Source: an uncultured Ruminococcus sp.
Lineage (GTDB): Bacteria > Bacillota > Clostridia > Oscillospirales > Ruminococcaceae
Length of the DNA stretch: 64,000 nucleotides
Direction of reading: 5' to 3'
Assembly (NCBI GenBank): GCA_946413815.1
Contig: CAMKMD010000005.1
Span: 40,101-104,100, forward strand
Program-made: the position numbers and the translations under genes
Notes under the pieces: generated by a model
What the model was told of the DNA's origin: nothing
The model's database searches: none
Seen by the model: the letters and a program-made list of their open reading frames with translations, nothing else
Part shown: positions 1 to 11,120 of the stretch, in pieces
How positions within the stretch are numbered: the stretch's first letter is position 1
Layout of the letters: each line of letters starts with the position of its first letter

Positions 1-66
1 CAGTCCTCTATATGGCCGGATGAGATGATTGAGAAGTGCGCTGAGAACGGCATTACTCTTCTCTGA
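1..66 (+). CDS. 3' end of an unidentified CDS
   Basis: An open frame runs in from the left edge and ends at a TGA at 64-66, leaving 21 codons. The residues (with a WPDEMIEKC stretch near the middle) are too few to recognise a family. A hairpin follows about 20 bases later, which fits the end of a transcription unit. The frame choice is inference because only the tail is visible. Confidence 0.4.
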   Translation, partial: QSSIWPDEMIEKCAENGITLL

Positions 67-84
67 TATATGTGATATGATAAA

Positions 85-110
85 ACGCCTCCGGGTTCTT
101 CCGGGGGCGT
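85..110. terminator. hairpin, probable terminator
   Basis: A 10-bp stem (ACGCCTCCGG against CCGGGGGCGT, one T-G pair) with a six-base loop. The left flank is TAAA, which reads as a short U-run on the minus strand, while the plus side has no T-run. It may end the upstream gene or leftward read-through from ligA. Confidence 0.45.
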
Positions 111-115
111 CACTC

Positions 116-196
116 TGTCAAAATATTACATCAACTTAGGAGCCGTCCTCTCTTGCAGGGCGGCCACTGAATTGATATAGGTTTTTTGACAAGCTG
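116..196. repeat. small intergenic repeat element, copy A
   Basis: The segment begins TGTCAAAA and ends TTTTGACA, so its ends are inverted repeats. Inside is a CTCTCTTGCAGGGCG block able to form a hairpin. A closely related sequence lies at the right edge of the window (63917-64000), sharing TGTCAAAA, TACATC, CTTAGG and CCTCTCTTGCAGGGCG in order. The right-hand end of this copy (about 177-196) is the reverse complement of the first 20 bases of the other copy. This looks like a MITE-like dispersed element without coding capacity. Confidence 0.6.
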
Positions 197-197
197 G

Positions 198-230
198 CTG
201 CCCCTGAGTGTTTATAGTACTCAGGGGCAG
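198..230. terminator. 12-bp stem hairpin between repeat A and ligA
   Basis: A perfect 12-bp stem, CTGCCCCTGAGT against ACTCAGGGGCAG, with a nine-base loop. A T-rich tail (TATTTATA) follows on the plus strand. It lies 34 bases past the ligA stop in the leftward direction, so it could end ligA or act in both directions. Confidence 0.6.
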
Positions 231-263
231 TATTTATATATTGATATCAGTCTTCAGCGCAGG

Positions 264-2276
<2,013 letters not shown>

Positions 2277-2474
2277 TCACGCAGTATTATATACTCTATT
2301 CTATCACAAACCGGCAGCAATATCAAGAAGCATTTAAAACTTATAAAAAAAGGTACAGTTGCCGCAGGATGTGAATGTATTCAATTATTAAGCTGCAAGC
2401 CCTTGCATTATCTTCTGTAATATGTTATAATATTACAAGTTACAGTTTTAATCGGACTACTGACGGAGGAACAT

Positions 2475-3248
2475 ATGGACAGACATAAGCTGAAGATATT
2501 TGACCGCGATATGATGAAGTATATCGCCCTTGGACTGATGTTCGTCGGACATCTTATCTCCTGGCTCAATATGCTCAGATTTGCTGATGAACCCATGGCT
2601 TTTCTCAGGCTGCCTGCATGGAAGCTGGTGCTGGAGGAAGTAGCGGTATTCTGCCCGCCGGTCATGTTCTTCTTTATCGCAGACGGTTACAGATACACCC
2701 GCGACCGGAAGAAATACGCCCTCAGGCTGCTGCTCTTCGCCGTCATAACTCAGCCCTTCGAGTGGCTGCTGTTCAATAAGATAAACGGCTGGCGCTCCTT
2801 CAATGTCATCTTCACGCTGCTGCTCGGCCTTCTGGCGATAATGGCATGGGAAAGCAGGCTGAAGCTATGGCAGAGAGCCGGACTTGCATTGCTCTGCGAT
2901 GCTGCCACGGTGCTGCTGAAATCGGAATGGATGGTATTCGGCGTATTATTCATACTGACGCTCCATATTTTCCGGGAAAGGCCGAAGACACGCTTTATAT
3001 TGTATATGATACTTGTGCTTGCCTCGAATATTGTTGAAACCGTTTCGATTGCACGCGCTTTTCCTGCACACACTGTTTTTCTTCGCGCAGTTACAGGCAT
3101 TGCCGCAATGGTGGCAGCCTACCTCTGCATGACCGTTTTCTACAGCGGTAAAAAAGGAAAGCATCCGGTATTCACAAAATGGTTCTTCTACGCCTTCTAT
3201 CCCCTGCACTATCTTGTGATATGGGTGATATTCAGGCTGACAGCTTAA
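2475..3248 (+). CDS. TraX-family membrane protein
   Basis: A 257-residue polytopic membrane protein with about eight hydrophobic segments. The N-terminal pattern (DRDMMKYIALGLMFVGHL) and the later FFIADGYRYTRDR and FYAFYPLHYLVIW stretches are typical of the TraX family. TraX acetylates F-pilin in conjugation, but chromosomal Firmicute members have no proven role and are usually treated as putative membrane acyltransferases. The start has GGAGG seven bases upstream. No conjugation genes lie nearby, so a transfer function is not supported. metG follows after 53 bases. Confidence 0.75.
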   Translation: MDRHKLKIFDRDMMKYIALGLMFVGHLISWLNMLRFADEPMAFLRLPAWKLVLEEVAVFCPPVMFFFIADGYRYTRDRKKYALRLLLFAVITQPFEWLLFNKINGWRSFNVIFTLLLGLLAIMAWESRLKLWQRAGLALLCDAATVLLKSEWMVFGVLFILTLHIFRERPKTRFILYMILVLASNIVETVSIARAFPAHTVFLRAVTGIAAMVAAYLCMTVFYSGKKGKHPVFTKWFFYAFYPLHYLVIWVIFRLTA

Positions 3249-3301
3249 TAAACAACGCTCCTTACGGAGCTGTAATATAACATACTGAAAGGACAGTTGA
3301 T

Positions 3302-5320
3302 ATGTCAAAAGAAAAGAATAACAACAAGCCCTTCGAGATACCCCGTCCGGTATTCCCGAAGCGTGCAGTTATAACAGGCGGTATGCCCTATGGAAACAAG
3401 GAGCTCCACTTCGGTCATGTGGGCGGTATGTTCGTCTTTGCAGACACCTTCGCCCGCTTCATGCGTGACAGGATAGGCAAGGAGAACGTTATCTTCGTGG
3501 GCGGAACGGACTGCTACGGCTCCCCTATTGCTGAGAGCTGGAGAGTAAAATGCAAGAACGGCGAGTTCAGCGGCTCTCTTACAGATTTCGTTCAGCGCAA
3601 TCACGACAAACAGGAGGAGACTCTCAAGGCTTACGGCATCTCACCGAATCTCTTCGCCGCCTCCGGTCTCGGACGCTCAAAGGAGATACACGCTGAGGTG
3701 ACAGACTGGTTCATCAGCTCGCTCTACAAGAAGGGACAGCTCAACAAGATAACCACAATGCAGTTCTTCGATGAGAAGGCAGGCTGCTTCCTCAACGGCA
3801 GACAGGTAATCGGAAAATGTCCTGTAGAGGGCTGTAACTCCGAGAAGGGCTATGCAGACGAATGCGACCTCGGTCATCAGTATATGCCGGAGAACCTCGT
3901 TGACCCCGTGAGCACGCTCACAGGTGAGAAGCCCTCCATGAAGCCTGTTACTAACTGGTACTTCAAGCTCCGTGACTACGAGGAGCTGATGAAGGAATGG
4001 ATAGAGGATATCAAGAAGCGCAAGGATATTCGTCCAGTTGTGTGGAAGACTATAGATGAGTTCCTCAAGCCGCCGGTAATATACGTAAAGCGTGACTTTG
4101 AGGAGAAGTACTTCTCCATAAAGGACTCCATGCCGGAGCACAACTACCTAGAGGAGCCGAAGAAACCCTCGTTCACTATCGAATTCAAGACTCTTTCCGA
4201 CTGTGATGATGCCTGCCGTATACTCACCAACAACGGCATCCGCTTCCGTACAGGAAAGACTCTCGTTCCCTTCCGTCTTACCGGTAATATCGAGTGGGGC
4301 GTACCTGCGCCCGTTATGGAAGGCCTTGACGGTCTGACTGTATGGGTATGGCCGGAATCTCTCTGGGCACCTATCTCCTTCACACAGACCTACCTCGAAG
4401 CAGAGGGCAGGAGCCGCGAGGAGTGGAAGGACTACTGGTGCAGCAAGGAATCAGGTGTATATCAGTTCATCGGACAGGACAATATCTACTTCTACGGCAT
4501 CGCAGAGCCGGCTATGTGGATGGCACAGCAGGAATCAGAGAAAAAGACAGCCTTTCCGGAGGAGGGCGAGCTCCAGATGCCTGTCATCATTGCCAACCAC
4601 CATATCCTCTTCCTTGACAAGAAGGCTTCAAGCTCCGGCGCAGTAAAGCCGCCTATGGCTGATGACCTGCTCAGCTACTACACTCCCGAGCAGCTCCGTA
4701 TGCACTGGCTCGGCCTCGGTCTCGGACAGCGCTCCGTAAGCTTCATGCCGAAGCCCCTCAATCCGGAGGCTAAGCCCGATGAGGCAGATCCCGTTGTAAA
4801 GGACGGACTTCTCCTCTCAAATGTATACAACCGTATGATAAGGACCGCTTTCTATACCATCCAGAAGTATTCTGACGGCGATCTCCCGAAGGCCGCACCC
4901 GAGGAGAAGTTCGTGGAGGAGGCAAAGAAGGCTGTTCTCGAGTACGAGAGACATATGTCAAAGTTCGCTTTCCATCAGTGCACCTACGTACTTGATACCT
5001 ATATAAGAAACGGAAGCAAGTACATGGCTAAGGCTCTGAAGGATCAGGATCAGCCGCAGGATCAGCTGGATCAGGCTCTTGCAAACCTGTTCTACATAAT
5101 CCGTATCGCTGGCATCCTTCTCCATCCTATGGCTCCCTTCGGCACAGAGAAGCTCCGTGAGTATCTCAACGTCGACGAGAGGATATGGTCATGGGATACT
5201 ATCCTTGAGCCTGTCAGCTATTTTGCAGGCGAAGGCCACAAGCTGAAATTCCTGCCGCCCAGGACTGACTTCTTCACAAGACATGAGAGCCAGTTCGCTC
5301 AGGGCGAGGACGAGGACTAA
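3302..5320 (+). CDS. metG: methionyl-tRNA synthetase-like protein, divergent
   Basis: A class I aminoacyl-tRNA synthetase of 672 residues that best matches MetRS. The HIGH motif is HFGH at residues 36-39, within the TGGMPYGNKELHFGHVGG context. A knuckle with a CPVEGC...C..GH pattern stands where MetRS binds zinc. The GQDNIYFYG segment corresponds to the MetRS GKDN motif. The KMSKS loop is unusual: at residues 441-445 it reads KASSS (FLDKKASSSG), so the second lysine is replaced by serine. There is no C-terminal tRNA-binding EMAP domain. The start has AAAGGAC upstream. It may be the only MetRS or a specialised paralogue; the window cannot tell. Confidence 0.75.
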   Translation: MSKEKNNNKPFEIPRPVFPKRAVITGGMPYGNKELHFGHVGGMFVFADTFARFMRDRIGKENVIFVGGTDCYGSPIAESWRVKCKNGEFSGSLTDFVQRNHDKQEETLKAYGISPNLFAASGLGRSKEIHAEVTDWFISSLYKKGQLNKITTMQFFDEKAGCFLNGRQVIGKCPVEGCNSEKGYADECDLGHQYMPENLVDPVSTLTGEKPSMKPVTNWYFKLRDYEELMKEWIEDIKKRKDIRPVVWKTIDEFLKPPVIYVKRDFEEKYFSIKDSMPEHNYLEEPKKPSFTIEFKTLSDCDDACRILTNNGIRFRTGKTLVPFRLTGNIEWGVPAPVMEGLDGLTVWVWPESLWAPISFTQTYLEAEGRSREEWKDYWCSKESGVYQFIGQDNIYFYGIAEPAMWMAQQESEKKTAFPEEGELQMPVIIANHHILFLDKKASSSGAVKPPMADDLLSYYTPEQLRMHWLGLGLGQRSVSFMPKPLNPEAKPDEADPVVKDGLLLSNVYNRMIRTAFYTIQKYSDGDLPKAAPEEKFVEEAKKAVLEYERHMSKFAFHQCTYVLDTYIRNGSKYMAKALKDQDQPQDQLDQALANLFYIIRIAGILLHPMAPFGTEKLREYLNVDERIWSWDTILEPVSYFAGEGHKLKFLPPRTDFFTRHESQFAQGEDED

Positions 5321-5401
5321 GGTATAACGCCGGACAAGCTCCGGCTGTATATTACATAACAAGAGAGACATAATAAATCTATAAAACGGAGGTATTAAAC
5401 T

Positions 5402-6052
5402 ATGAAATTCAGATGCAAGATCTGCGGCTACGAGGTCGAGGCTGATACAGCTCCCGCTCAGTGCCCCAAGTGCAAGAAGGAAGGCGTATTTGAGCCTGTT
5501 GAGGAGACAGTTCCCGCAAACAAGTATGCCGGCACAAAGACAGAGAAGAACTTACAGGAGGCCTTCGCAGGCGAGTCACAGGCACGCAACAAGTATACCT
5601 ACTTCGCTTCTGTTGCCAAGAAGAACGGCTATGAGCAGATAGCTGCCATCTTCCTCCAGACTGCAGAGAACGAGAAGGAGCACGCAAAGCTCTGGTTCAA
5701 GGCTCTCGGCGGTATCGGCACAACAGAGGAGAACCTCCTTGCTGCAGCAGAGGGTGAGAACCACGAATGGACAGATATGTACGAGCGCTTCGCTAAGGAC
5801 GCTGAGGCAGAGGGCTTCACAGACCTGGCTGCTCAGTTCAGAGGCGTTGCTGCTATCGAGAAGGCTCATGAGGAGCGTTACCGCAAGCTTCTTGAGAATA
5901 TCAAGACCATGGAGGTATTCAAGAAGGCCGGCGTTACTATCTGGGAGTGCAGAAACTGCGGTCATATCGTAGTCGGCACTGAGGCTCCCGAGGTATGTCC
6001 TGTATGCCACCACCCGCAGAGCTACTTTGAAGTAAGAAGCGAGAACTATTGA
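5402..6052 (+). CDS. rbr: rubrerythrin with two rubredoxin-like domains
   Basis: A non-haem di-iron peroxidase that reduces hydrogen peroxide in anaerobes. The 216 residues show an N-terminal rubredoxin-like knuckle (CKICG...CPKC, residues 4-24), a central ferritin-like four-helix domain with the iron ligands in [21 protein letters not shown] and EKAHEERY, and a C-terminal rubredoxin domain (CRNCG...CPVC). Most rubrerythrins have one rubredoxin domain; an extra N-terminal one is a known but less common layout. GGAGG lies upstream of the start and a strong terminator follows. Confidence 0.95.
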   Translation: MKFRCKICGYEVEADTAPAQCPKCKKEGVFEPVEETVPANKYAGTKTEKNLQEAFAGESQARNKYTYFASVAKKNGYEQIAAIFLQTAENEKEHAKLWFKALGGIGTTEENLLAAAEGENHEWTDMYERFAKDAEAEGFTDLAAQFRGVAAIEKAHEERYRKLLENIKTMEVFKKAGVTIWECRNCGHIVVGTEAPEVCPVCHHPQSYFEVRSENY

Positions 6053-6081
6053 TCAGAGACCTTATTTGAACAGACAACTTT

Positions 6082-6117
6082 CCCGGAAGTGGTATTACTA
6101 CTTCCGGGATTTTTTTG
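6082..6117 (+). terminator. rho-independent terminator after rubrerythrin
   Basis: A 12-bp stem built on CCCGGAAGT/ACTTCCGGG with a three-base loop, followed by seven T residues. It lies 29 bases after the rubrerythrin stop. Confidence 0.9.
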
Positions 6118-6330
6118 TACAAAGGTACAGACAACTCACAGAAAAATCAGCGCAATATAATCCTAAAAACTATAATTTTCTTGTTATTTAGTTAAGTTGA
6201 TGCTATATGGTATCGTTTTGAAAATATAATTTTTATGCCCTAAATTGCACAATTACGCTTTGCTGATATCACAATAATATCATCGCAGACATATTTTTTC
6301 TATCGTCCGAGAAAAACAGCTGAAATTAAC

Positions 6331-6359
6331 TTGACAAAAGTGGATTTTTTGTGTATAAT
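6331..6359 (+). promoter_or_regulatory. sigma-A type promoter for the xylanase gene
   Basis: TTGACA at 6331-6336 and TATAAT at 6354-6359 with a 17-base spacer, about 45 bases before the ribosome site AAGGAG. Both hexamers match the consensus exactly, predicting strong expression. The rest of the 6118-6409 gap is AT-rich with no gene seen. Confidence 0.85.
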
Positions 6360-6409
6360 ATATTAAAGGAATAATTTTCTTTAAACATTAATTTAAGGAG
6401 CTGATCTAT

Positions 6410-9400
6410 ATGACAATCAAAAAGACAGCAGCAGCTTTTTTGGCAGCTGTATGCTGTACTGCCGCTATACCCTCTGTTCCGGCAGTAGTGTCAACCGCAG
6501 CCGGCGCTGTAGTTGTAGATACAACTACTGAGTATCAGACCATCCGTGGTTTCGGCGGAATGAACCACCCGGAATGGCAGAGCGTAAATCTTACCGCCAA
6601 TACAACCGGTGATATGACCGCCTCACAGGTACAGACAGCATTCGGTAACGGTCCTGACGAACTCGGCCTCACCATTCTGCGTATCTTCGTAAGCGATGAC
6701 AGGAACGCATGGAAGAACGCCATTCCCACAGCGAAGAGAGCTCAGGCTTTAGGCGCCACAGTTTTCGCTACGCCGTGGAATCCCCCCTCTTCAATGCGTT
6801 CATCAGGTTCCGGCGGACCGAACGGCGGTCTCTACGTCCTCTCCAACGGCAGAGAGGCAGACTACGCCAAGCACCTCAACGACTTCATCAAGTACTGTGA
6901 CGGAGAGGGCATTAAGCTCAATGCCATCTCTGTACAGAACGAGCCTGACTGGTCAGGTGAGTGGACCTACTGGTCTCCCGACCGTGCTGCAAACTTCATC
7001 GCCAACTACGGTAAGGACGTTATAGCAGGCACAAGCACAAAGCTGATGTCTCCCGAAAGCTTCAGCTACAACAAGAACTACTACAATGCTATCCTCCAGA
7101 ACTCAAAGGCTATGGCAAACTGCGATATGTTCGGTACCCACTTCTACGGTACACAGAGAAACGCCATGGACTTCCCTGCTCTTGAAAAGACAGGCAAGGA
7201 TATCTGGATGACAGAGGTATACGTCCCCAACAGCGATGCCAATTCCGCAGACCGCTGGCCGGAAGGCGTACAGGTAGCAGAGAACATACACAACGCCATG
7301 GTTGTAGGCAACATGAACGCTTATGTTTGGTGGTATGTAAGACGTCAGTACGGCTTCCTCTGGGATACAGGAAAGATATCCAAGAGAGGCTACGCTATGG
7401 CTCAGTTCTCCAAGTGGGTACGCCCCGGAGATGTACGTGTTGACTGTACAGAGTCACCCACCAATAACGTACTTGTATCCGCATACAAGAACGACAATCA
7501 TCAGGTAACTATCGTTGCCATCAATAAGAATACCACAGAAGTAACCCAGGAGTTCAAGCTCGGCAGCGGCGAGAGCATCATCGATGTTGACCGCTACAGA
7601 ACTTCCGGAAGCGAGAATATCGCAGCTACCGAGAATATGGAATACTCCGGCAGCGGATTCTGGTCACAGCTCCCCGCATCGAGCGTATCCACCTTCGTTG
7701 TATCACTCGAGGGCGCAGGCACTTCACCTGCTGAAGTAGTTGACGAGAACGGCTACTACTTCCACGATACCTACGAATCCGGTACAGACAGCTGGACCGG
7801 CAGAGGCGCCGCTTCAGTTGATCAGTCCTCAGGTGCCAAGTACGCAGGCAGCAATTCACTCTACTGCGACGGAAGAACTTCTTCATGGAACGGCGCTCAG
7901 AAGAACCTCAACCTGAGAGTATTCAAGCCCGGCGTTACATACAGCTTCAGCGTTGACGCCATGTACACAACAGGCGAGCCCACTGAGGAATTCAAGCTCA
8001 CCCTCCAGTACACAGGCTCCGACAACGAGGCGCACTACGCCAATATCGCTACGGCTACTACGACTGCCGGCAACTGGGTACAGCTCAAGAACCTGAGCTA
8101 CTGCATCCCCGAGGATGCCTCTGATGCTATGATCTACGTTGAGACCAGCGATACGAACACAAGCTTCTACATCGATGAGGCCATCGGAGCTCCCCAGGGC
8201 GTATCTGTGGAAGGTCCCGAGCCTCCCGTTATCGATACTCCCCAGCAGACCGATCCTCCCGCACAGCCCGGCAAGATCATTCCCGGCGACGTAAACCTGG
8301 ACGGCACAGTTGATGCCTTCGATATGGTTGCAATGCGCAAGGGCCTTACAGGCAGCTTCTCCGGCACAAACAACCAGAAGGCTGCTGACGTTGACAACAG
8401 CGGCAAGCCAGAGGTCAACGATGCAGTACAGCTCTCAAACTTCCTCCTCGGCAAGATCAAGCAGTTTGAGGTAGTTGCACAGCCTCAGAAGGAGAACAAG
8501 TGGGATACCTATCAGGAGACCGCTTCCTCTGACTGGCTCAACTTCTACGGAAGCTCTATCAACAGCATGGGCAATACCTACCGTCTTACAAAGAAGCTTG
8601 AGGCCGCTGAGGACGGTTCTCCCCTGACAGTCGCTTATCTCGGCGGCTCTATCACAGAGGGCAAGAACTACAGTTCTCCTTTCTCCAATTACTTGAAGAA
8701 CACCTTCGCAAAGGGCGGCTTCACAGAAGTTAATGCCGGTCTCTCCGGTACTTCCTCAGTTGTAGGTCTCGTCCGCAGTGAAAAGGATATCGTAAGCAAG
8801 AACCCTGATATCGTTGTTGTTGAGTTCTCAGTAAATGACCACGAGGATATCAGCTACAAGAAGTCCTTTGAGAGCGTATGCAAGAAGTTCCTCGATCTCC
8901 CCAACGAACCTGCTGTAATCATCCTTATCCACCGTGCCAAGGGCGGTTTCTCCAGCCAGGATCAGATGGTAAAGATCGGCAAGGCTCTGGATATCCCGAT
9001 AATCAGCATGGATGATGCTCTTACAAAGGCATTCAACTCAGGATTCCTCCAGCCCGGTGATTACTTCAACGACGAATATCACCCCCACGCTAAGGGCGGT
9101 CAGCTCGTTGCAGACTGCATGGCTTACTATGTACGTCAGGCTATGAAGACTGAGAACCGTTCAGCTTCTTACACCATGCCTTCCACAGCTGCTTACGGCA
9201 GAGAGTACTCAACCTGTGTGAATGTTGATCCCAAGACTCTTGACAACTTCAATGCAGGCTCATGGTCAGCAGGCACAGGCTACAACTCACTCCCCTACTC
9301 CTATACTCTTAACGGCGGCAGCCCCATGACCTTCAAGACCACTGGCAAGGGCTTCATCGTGGTATTCAAGGCAAACAGCAGCGGTATGGGAAGCATCGAC

Positions 9401-9565
9401 TTCACAGTTAACGGCAAGACCACCAAGATAAACGGCAACAAGCAGTACACCTGGGGCGGTCCTGATGCTGAGATCGGCTACTATCAGGATAACTCCGGCG
9501 AGCTCAGTGTTTCCATCTCAGGAAGCGGCAGCTTCACCATCTGGGGTCTCGGACTTATCAAGTAA
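6410..9565 (+). CDS. secreted GH30-CBM22-dockerin-SGNH xylan-degrading enzyme
   Basis: A 1051-residue secreted enzyme. Residues 1-32 form a signal peptide. A GH30 domain (about 35-435) has the acid/base Glu178 in QNEPDW and the nucleophile Glu269 in TEVYV, resembling glucuronoxylanases. A CBM22-like xylan-binding module spans about 445-595. After a Pro-rich linker comes a type I dockerin (about 624-685) with two calcium loops (DVNLDGTVD and DVDNSGKPE). An SGNH/GDSL esterase follows, with Ser747 in GGSITEG, Asn809 in SVND, and Asp888/His891 in DEYHPH; it probably removes acetyl groups from xylan. A beta-rich C-terminal module of about 120 residues ends the protein. The dockerin implies attachment to a cellulosome scaffold. 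Having the dockerin between two catalytic modules, not at an end, is notable. Confidence 0.92.
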   Translation: MTIKKTAAAFLAAVCCTAAIPSVPAVVSTAAGAVVVDTTTEYQTIRGFGGMNHPEWQSVNLTANTTGDMTASQVQTAFGNGPDELGLTILRIFVSDDRNAWKNAIPTAKRAQALGATVFATPWNPPSSMRSSGSGGPNGGLYVLSNGREADYAKHLNDFIKYCDGEGIKLNAISVQNEPDWSGEWTYWSPDRAANFIANYGKDVIAGTSTKLMSPESFSYNKNYYNAILQNSKAMANCDMFGTHFYGTQRNAMDFPALEKTGKDIWMTEVYVPNSDANSADRWPEGVQVAENIHNAMVVGNMNAYVWWYVRRQYGFLWDTGKISKRGYAMAQFSKWVRPGDVRVDCTESPTNNVLVSAYKNDNHQVTIVAINKNTTEVTQEFKLGSGESIIDVDRYRTSGSENIAATENMEYSGSGFWSQLPASSVSTFVVSLEGAGTSPAEVVDENGYYFHDTYESGTDSWTGRGAASVDQSSGAKYAGSNSLYCDGRTSSWNGAQKNLNLRVFKPGVTYSFSVDAMYTTGEPTEEFKLTLQYTGSDNEAHYANIATATTTAGNWVQLKNLSYCIPEDASDAMIYVETSDTNTSFYIDEAIGAPQGVSVEGPEPPVIDTPQQTDPPAQPGKIIPGDVNLDGTVDAFDMVAMRKGLTGSFSGTNNQKAADVDNSGKPEVNDAVQLSNFLLGKIKQFEVVAQPQKENKWDTYQETASSDWLNFYGSSINSMGNTYRLTKKLEAAEDGSPLTVAYLGGSITEGKNYSSPFSNYLKNTFAKGGFTEVNAGLSGTSSVVGLVRSEKDIVSKNPDIVVVEFSVNDHEDISYKKSFESVCKKFLDLPNEPAVIILIHRAKGGFSSQDQMVKIGKALDIPIISMDDALTKAFNSGFLQPGDYFNDEYHPHAKGGQLVADCMAYYVRQAMKTENRSASYTMPSTAAYGREYSTCVNVDPKTLDNFNAGSWSAGTGYNSLPYSYTLNGGSPMTFKTTGKGFIVVFKANSSGMGSIDFTVNGKTTKINGNKQYTWGGPDAEIGYYQDNSGELSVSISGSGSFTIWGLGLIK

Positions 9566-9579
9566 ATACCCAAAACAGA

Positions 9580-9615
9580 GCGCAGGGATTCACGTCCCTG
9601 CGCTTTTCACTCCTT
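9580..9615 (+). terminator. rho-independent terminator after the xylanase gene
   Basis: A stem of GCGCAGGGA against TCCCTGCGC with a six-base loop, followed by TTTT and a further T-rich run. Confidence 0.9.
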
Positions 9616-9641
9616 TTTCTTAATATTTCACTCCGACAATG

Positions 9642-9670
9642 TTGACAAATTGTGCCAATCATGATATAAT
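9642..9670 (+). promoter_or_regulatory. promoter of the double-HTH regulator
   Basis: TTGACA (9642-9647) and TATAAT (9665-9670) with a 17-base spacer. The octamer ATGTTGAC occurs both around the -35 and just after the -10, a 30-base direct repeat that could be an autoregulatory site. The transcript leader would be only about 12 bases. Confidence 0.8.
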
Positions 9671-9688
9671 GTTGACGAGGTGATACCA

Positions 9689-11077
9689 TTGTTAAGCGAA
9701 AGACTGAGCGTACTTATTGAATCAGTAGGTGCCTCCAACACAGATATATCCAAACTGGCGGACTGTGCTCCGTCATATATCAGCCGTCTCAGAAGCGGCG
9801 AAAGAGTCCCGAAAATGAATACATCCGCAATGCACAGGCTCGCTAATGCCATCTGTACCTTTGCGGACATCAACCACTGCGAAAACATACTCAGAAACAC
9901 AATGGGTATCGATGACAAGCAGTCAAACAAATTCAATACTGAGGAAGTACTGCGCTGGATGTACGAATCATCTGACATCATCCCCGACAGCGCTGCGGAT
10001 ATCTCCGAGAAATCGAGAGTGTTCACGAACAAGCTCGATGCGCTTATTTCCCTTTCCGGCACTTCCAACAAGGAGCTGAGCGATGCACTGAGCGTTGACC
10101 CCTCCTATATCAGCCGCATACGCAAGGGATCAAGAACTCTGAAAAGACAGTCACGTATGCTCACTGAGCTGGGAGACTCACTCGGAAAGAAGATAATCGA
10201 TATCGGCAAGAGATACAGGCTCTCCGAACTCACTACTGTACCGATAGACACCATCAACAATGATACTGTTGGAGCTATCGTTTCCTCTTGGCTGCTCGAC
10301 TGCTCGACAGGTACTGAGGCTGTATATATCAAGAAGATACTTGAGAGCATCAACAACTGCGGTTCCTATTCAAATAAAATGCTGACCGGCGCTGTATCCG
10401 ACGCAGAATTAAACAATGATACCGTAAAGCCTTCCTACTTCGGCATTGAAGGTATGAGGCAGGCTTTTGCACGCCTTGTTCATGATGCAGTCAGAAGCGG
10501 CTGCAAAAAGATATACCTTTACTCCGATCAGGGTATCTCCTGGTCTATCGGCGAATTCCATCACACATGGCTCAGCCTGCTGAAGGAATGTCTCTCTCAC
10601 AATATCAGGATCCGCATCATACACTATATCCAGCGCGACAACCTTGAGATGCTGGCAGGCATCAATTCATGGATGCCAATGTATATGAGCGGACTTATAG
10701 ATTCTTACTTCTCTACCATACCTGTAGGTGAGCTTTTCGGCAGACTGTTCTACATGGCTCCCGGCGTGGGCTGCATAGATTCATGCTGTGCAAGGGGATT
10801 TGAGGACAAGGCTGAATACAGATACATCACTGACAGCGATCATCTCGCTGCTCTTCAGAGCGAGTTTGAGTATATGTTCTCCATCAGCAGGAAGCTCTTC
10901 CATTATTCCCCCGCACTGAAGTCTATCCCTCCTCACGCTATGTCAAAGACTGTTGACAACGTTGAGATCGGCGCTGCAGACGGAATTGTCATCGTGAACA
11001 GGAAATATCCTTCCCCCGCTTCCTTTACCTTCGACAATCAGAGAGTGTATAACGCATTCCGCAAATACCTTGAATAA
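9689..11077 (+). CDS. transcriptional regulator with two Cro/CI-type HTH domains
   Basis: A protein of about 462 residues with two successive helix-turn-helix domains (near residues 1-55 and 115-170), both carrying the recognition signature PSYISR. The C-terminal 220 residues resemble the sensor part of Clostridial XRE regulators (IRIIHYIQRDNLEMLAGINSWMPMYMSG area), a family with no known ligand. I chose TTG at 9689 as start. The GTG at 9680 lies inside the ribosome site GAGGTGAT, which sits six bases before the TTG. It stands alone between two terminators. The target is unknown; the adjacent xylanase gene is one possibility. Confidence 0.75.
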   Translation: MLSERLSVLIESVGASNTDISKLADCAPSYISRLRSGERVPKMNTSAMHRLANAICTFADINHCENILRNTMGIDDKQSNKFNTEEVLRWMYESSDIIPDSAADISEKSRVFTNKLDALISLSGTSNKELSDALSVDPSYISRIRKGSRTLKRQSRMLTELGDSLGKKIIDIGKRYRLSELTTVPIDTINNDTVGAIVSSWLLDCSTGTEAVYIKKILESINNCGSYSNKMLTGAVSDAELNNDTVKPSYFGIEGMRQAFARLVHDAVRSGCKKIYLYSDQGISWSIGEFHHTWLSLLKECLSHNIRIRIIHYIQRDNLEMLAGINSWMPMYMSGLIDSYFSTIPVGELFGRLFYMAPGVGCIDSCCARGFEDKAEYRYITDSDHLAALQSEFEYMFSISRKLFHYSPALKSIPPHAMSKTVDNVEIGAADGIVIVNRKYPSPASFTFDNQRVYNAFRKYLE

Positions 11078-11082
11078 TAACG

Positions 11083-11114
11083 AAAGCCCGCAGAAAACTC
11101 TGCGGGCTTTTTTA
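11083..11114. terminator. bidirectional terminator between regulator and hisS
   Basis: An 11-bp stem AAAGCCCGCAG/CTGCGGGCTTT with a T-run on the plus strand and A-run-derived U residues on the minus strand. It serves the two convergent genes. Confidence 0.9.
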
Positions 11115-11120
11115 TCAGTA

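Noticed and set aside
2475..3248. TraX as evidence for a conjugative element
   Set aside because: No other transfer, relaxase or integrase gene is present.
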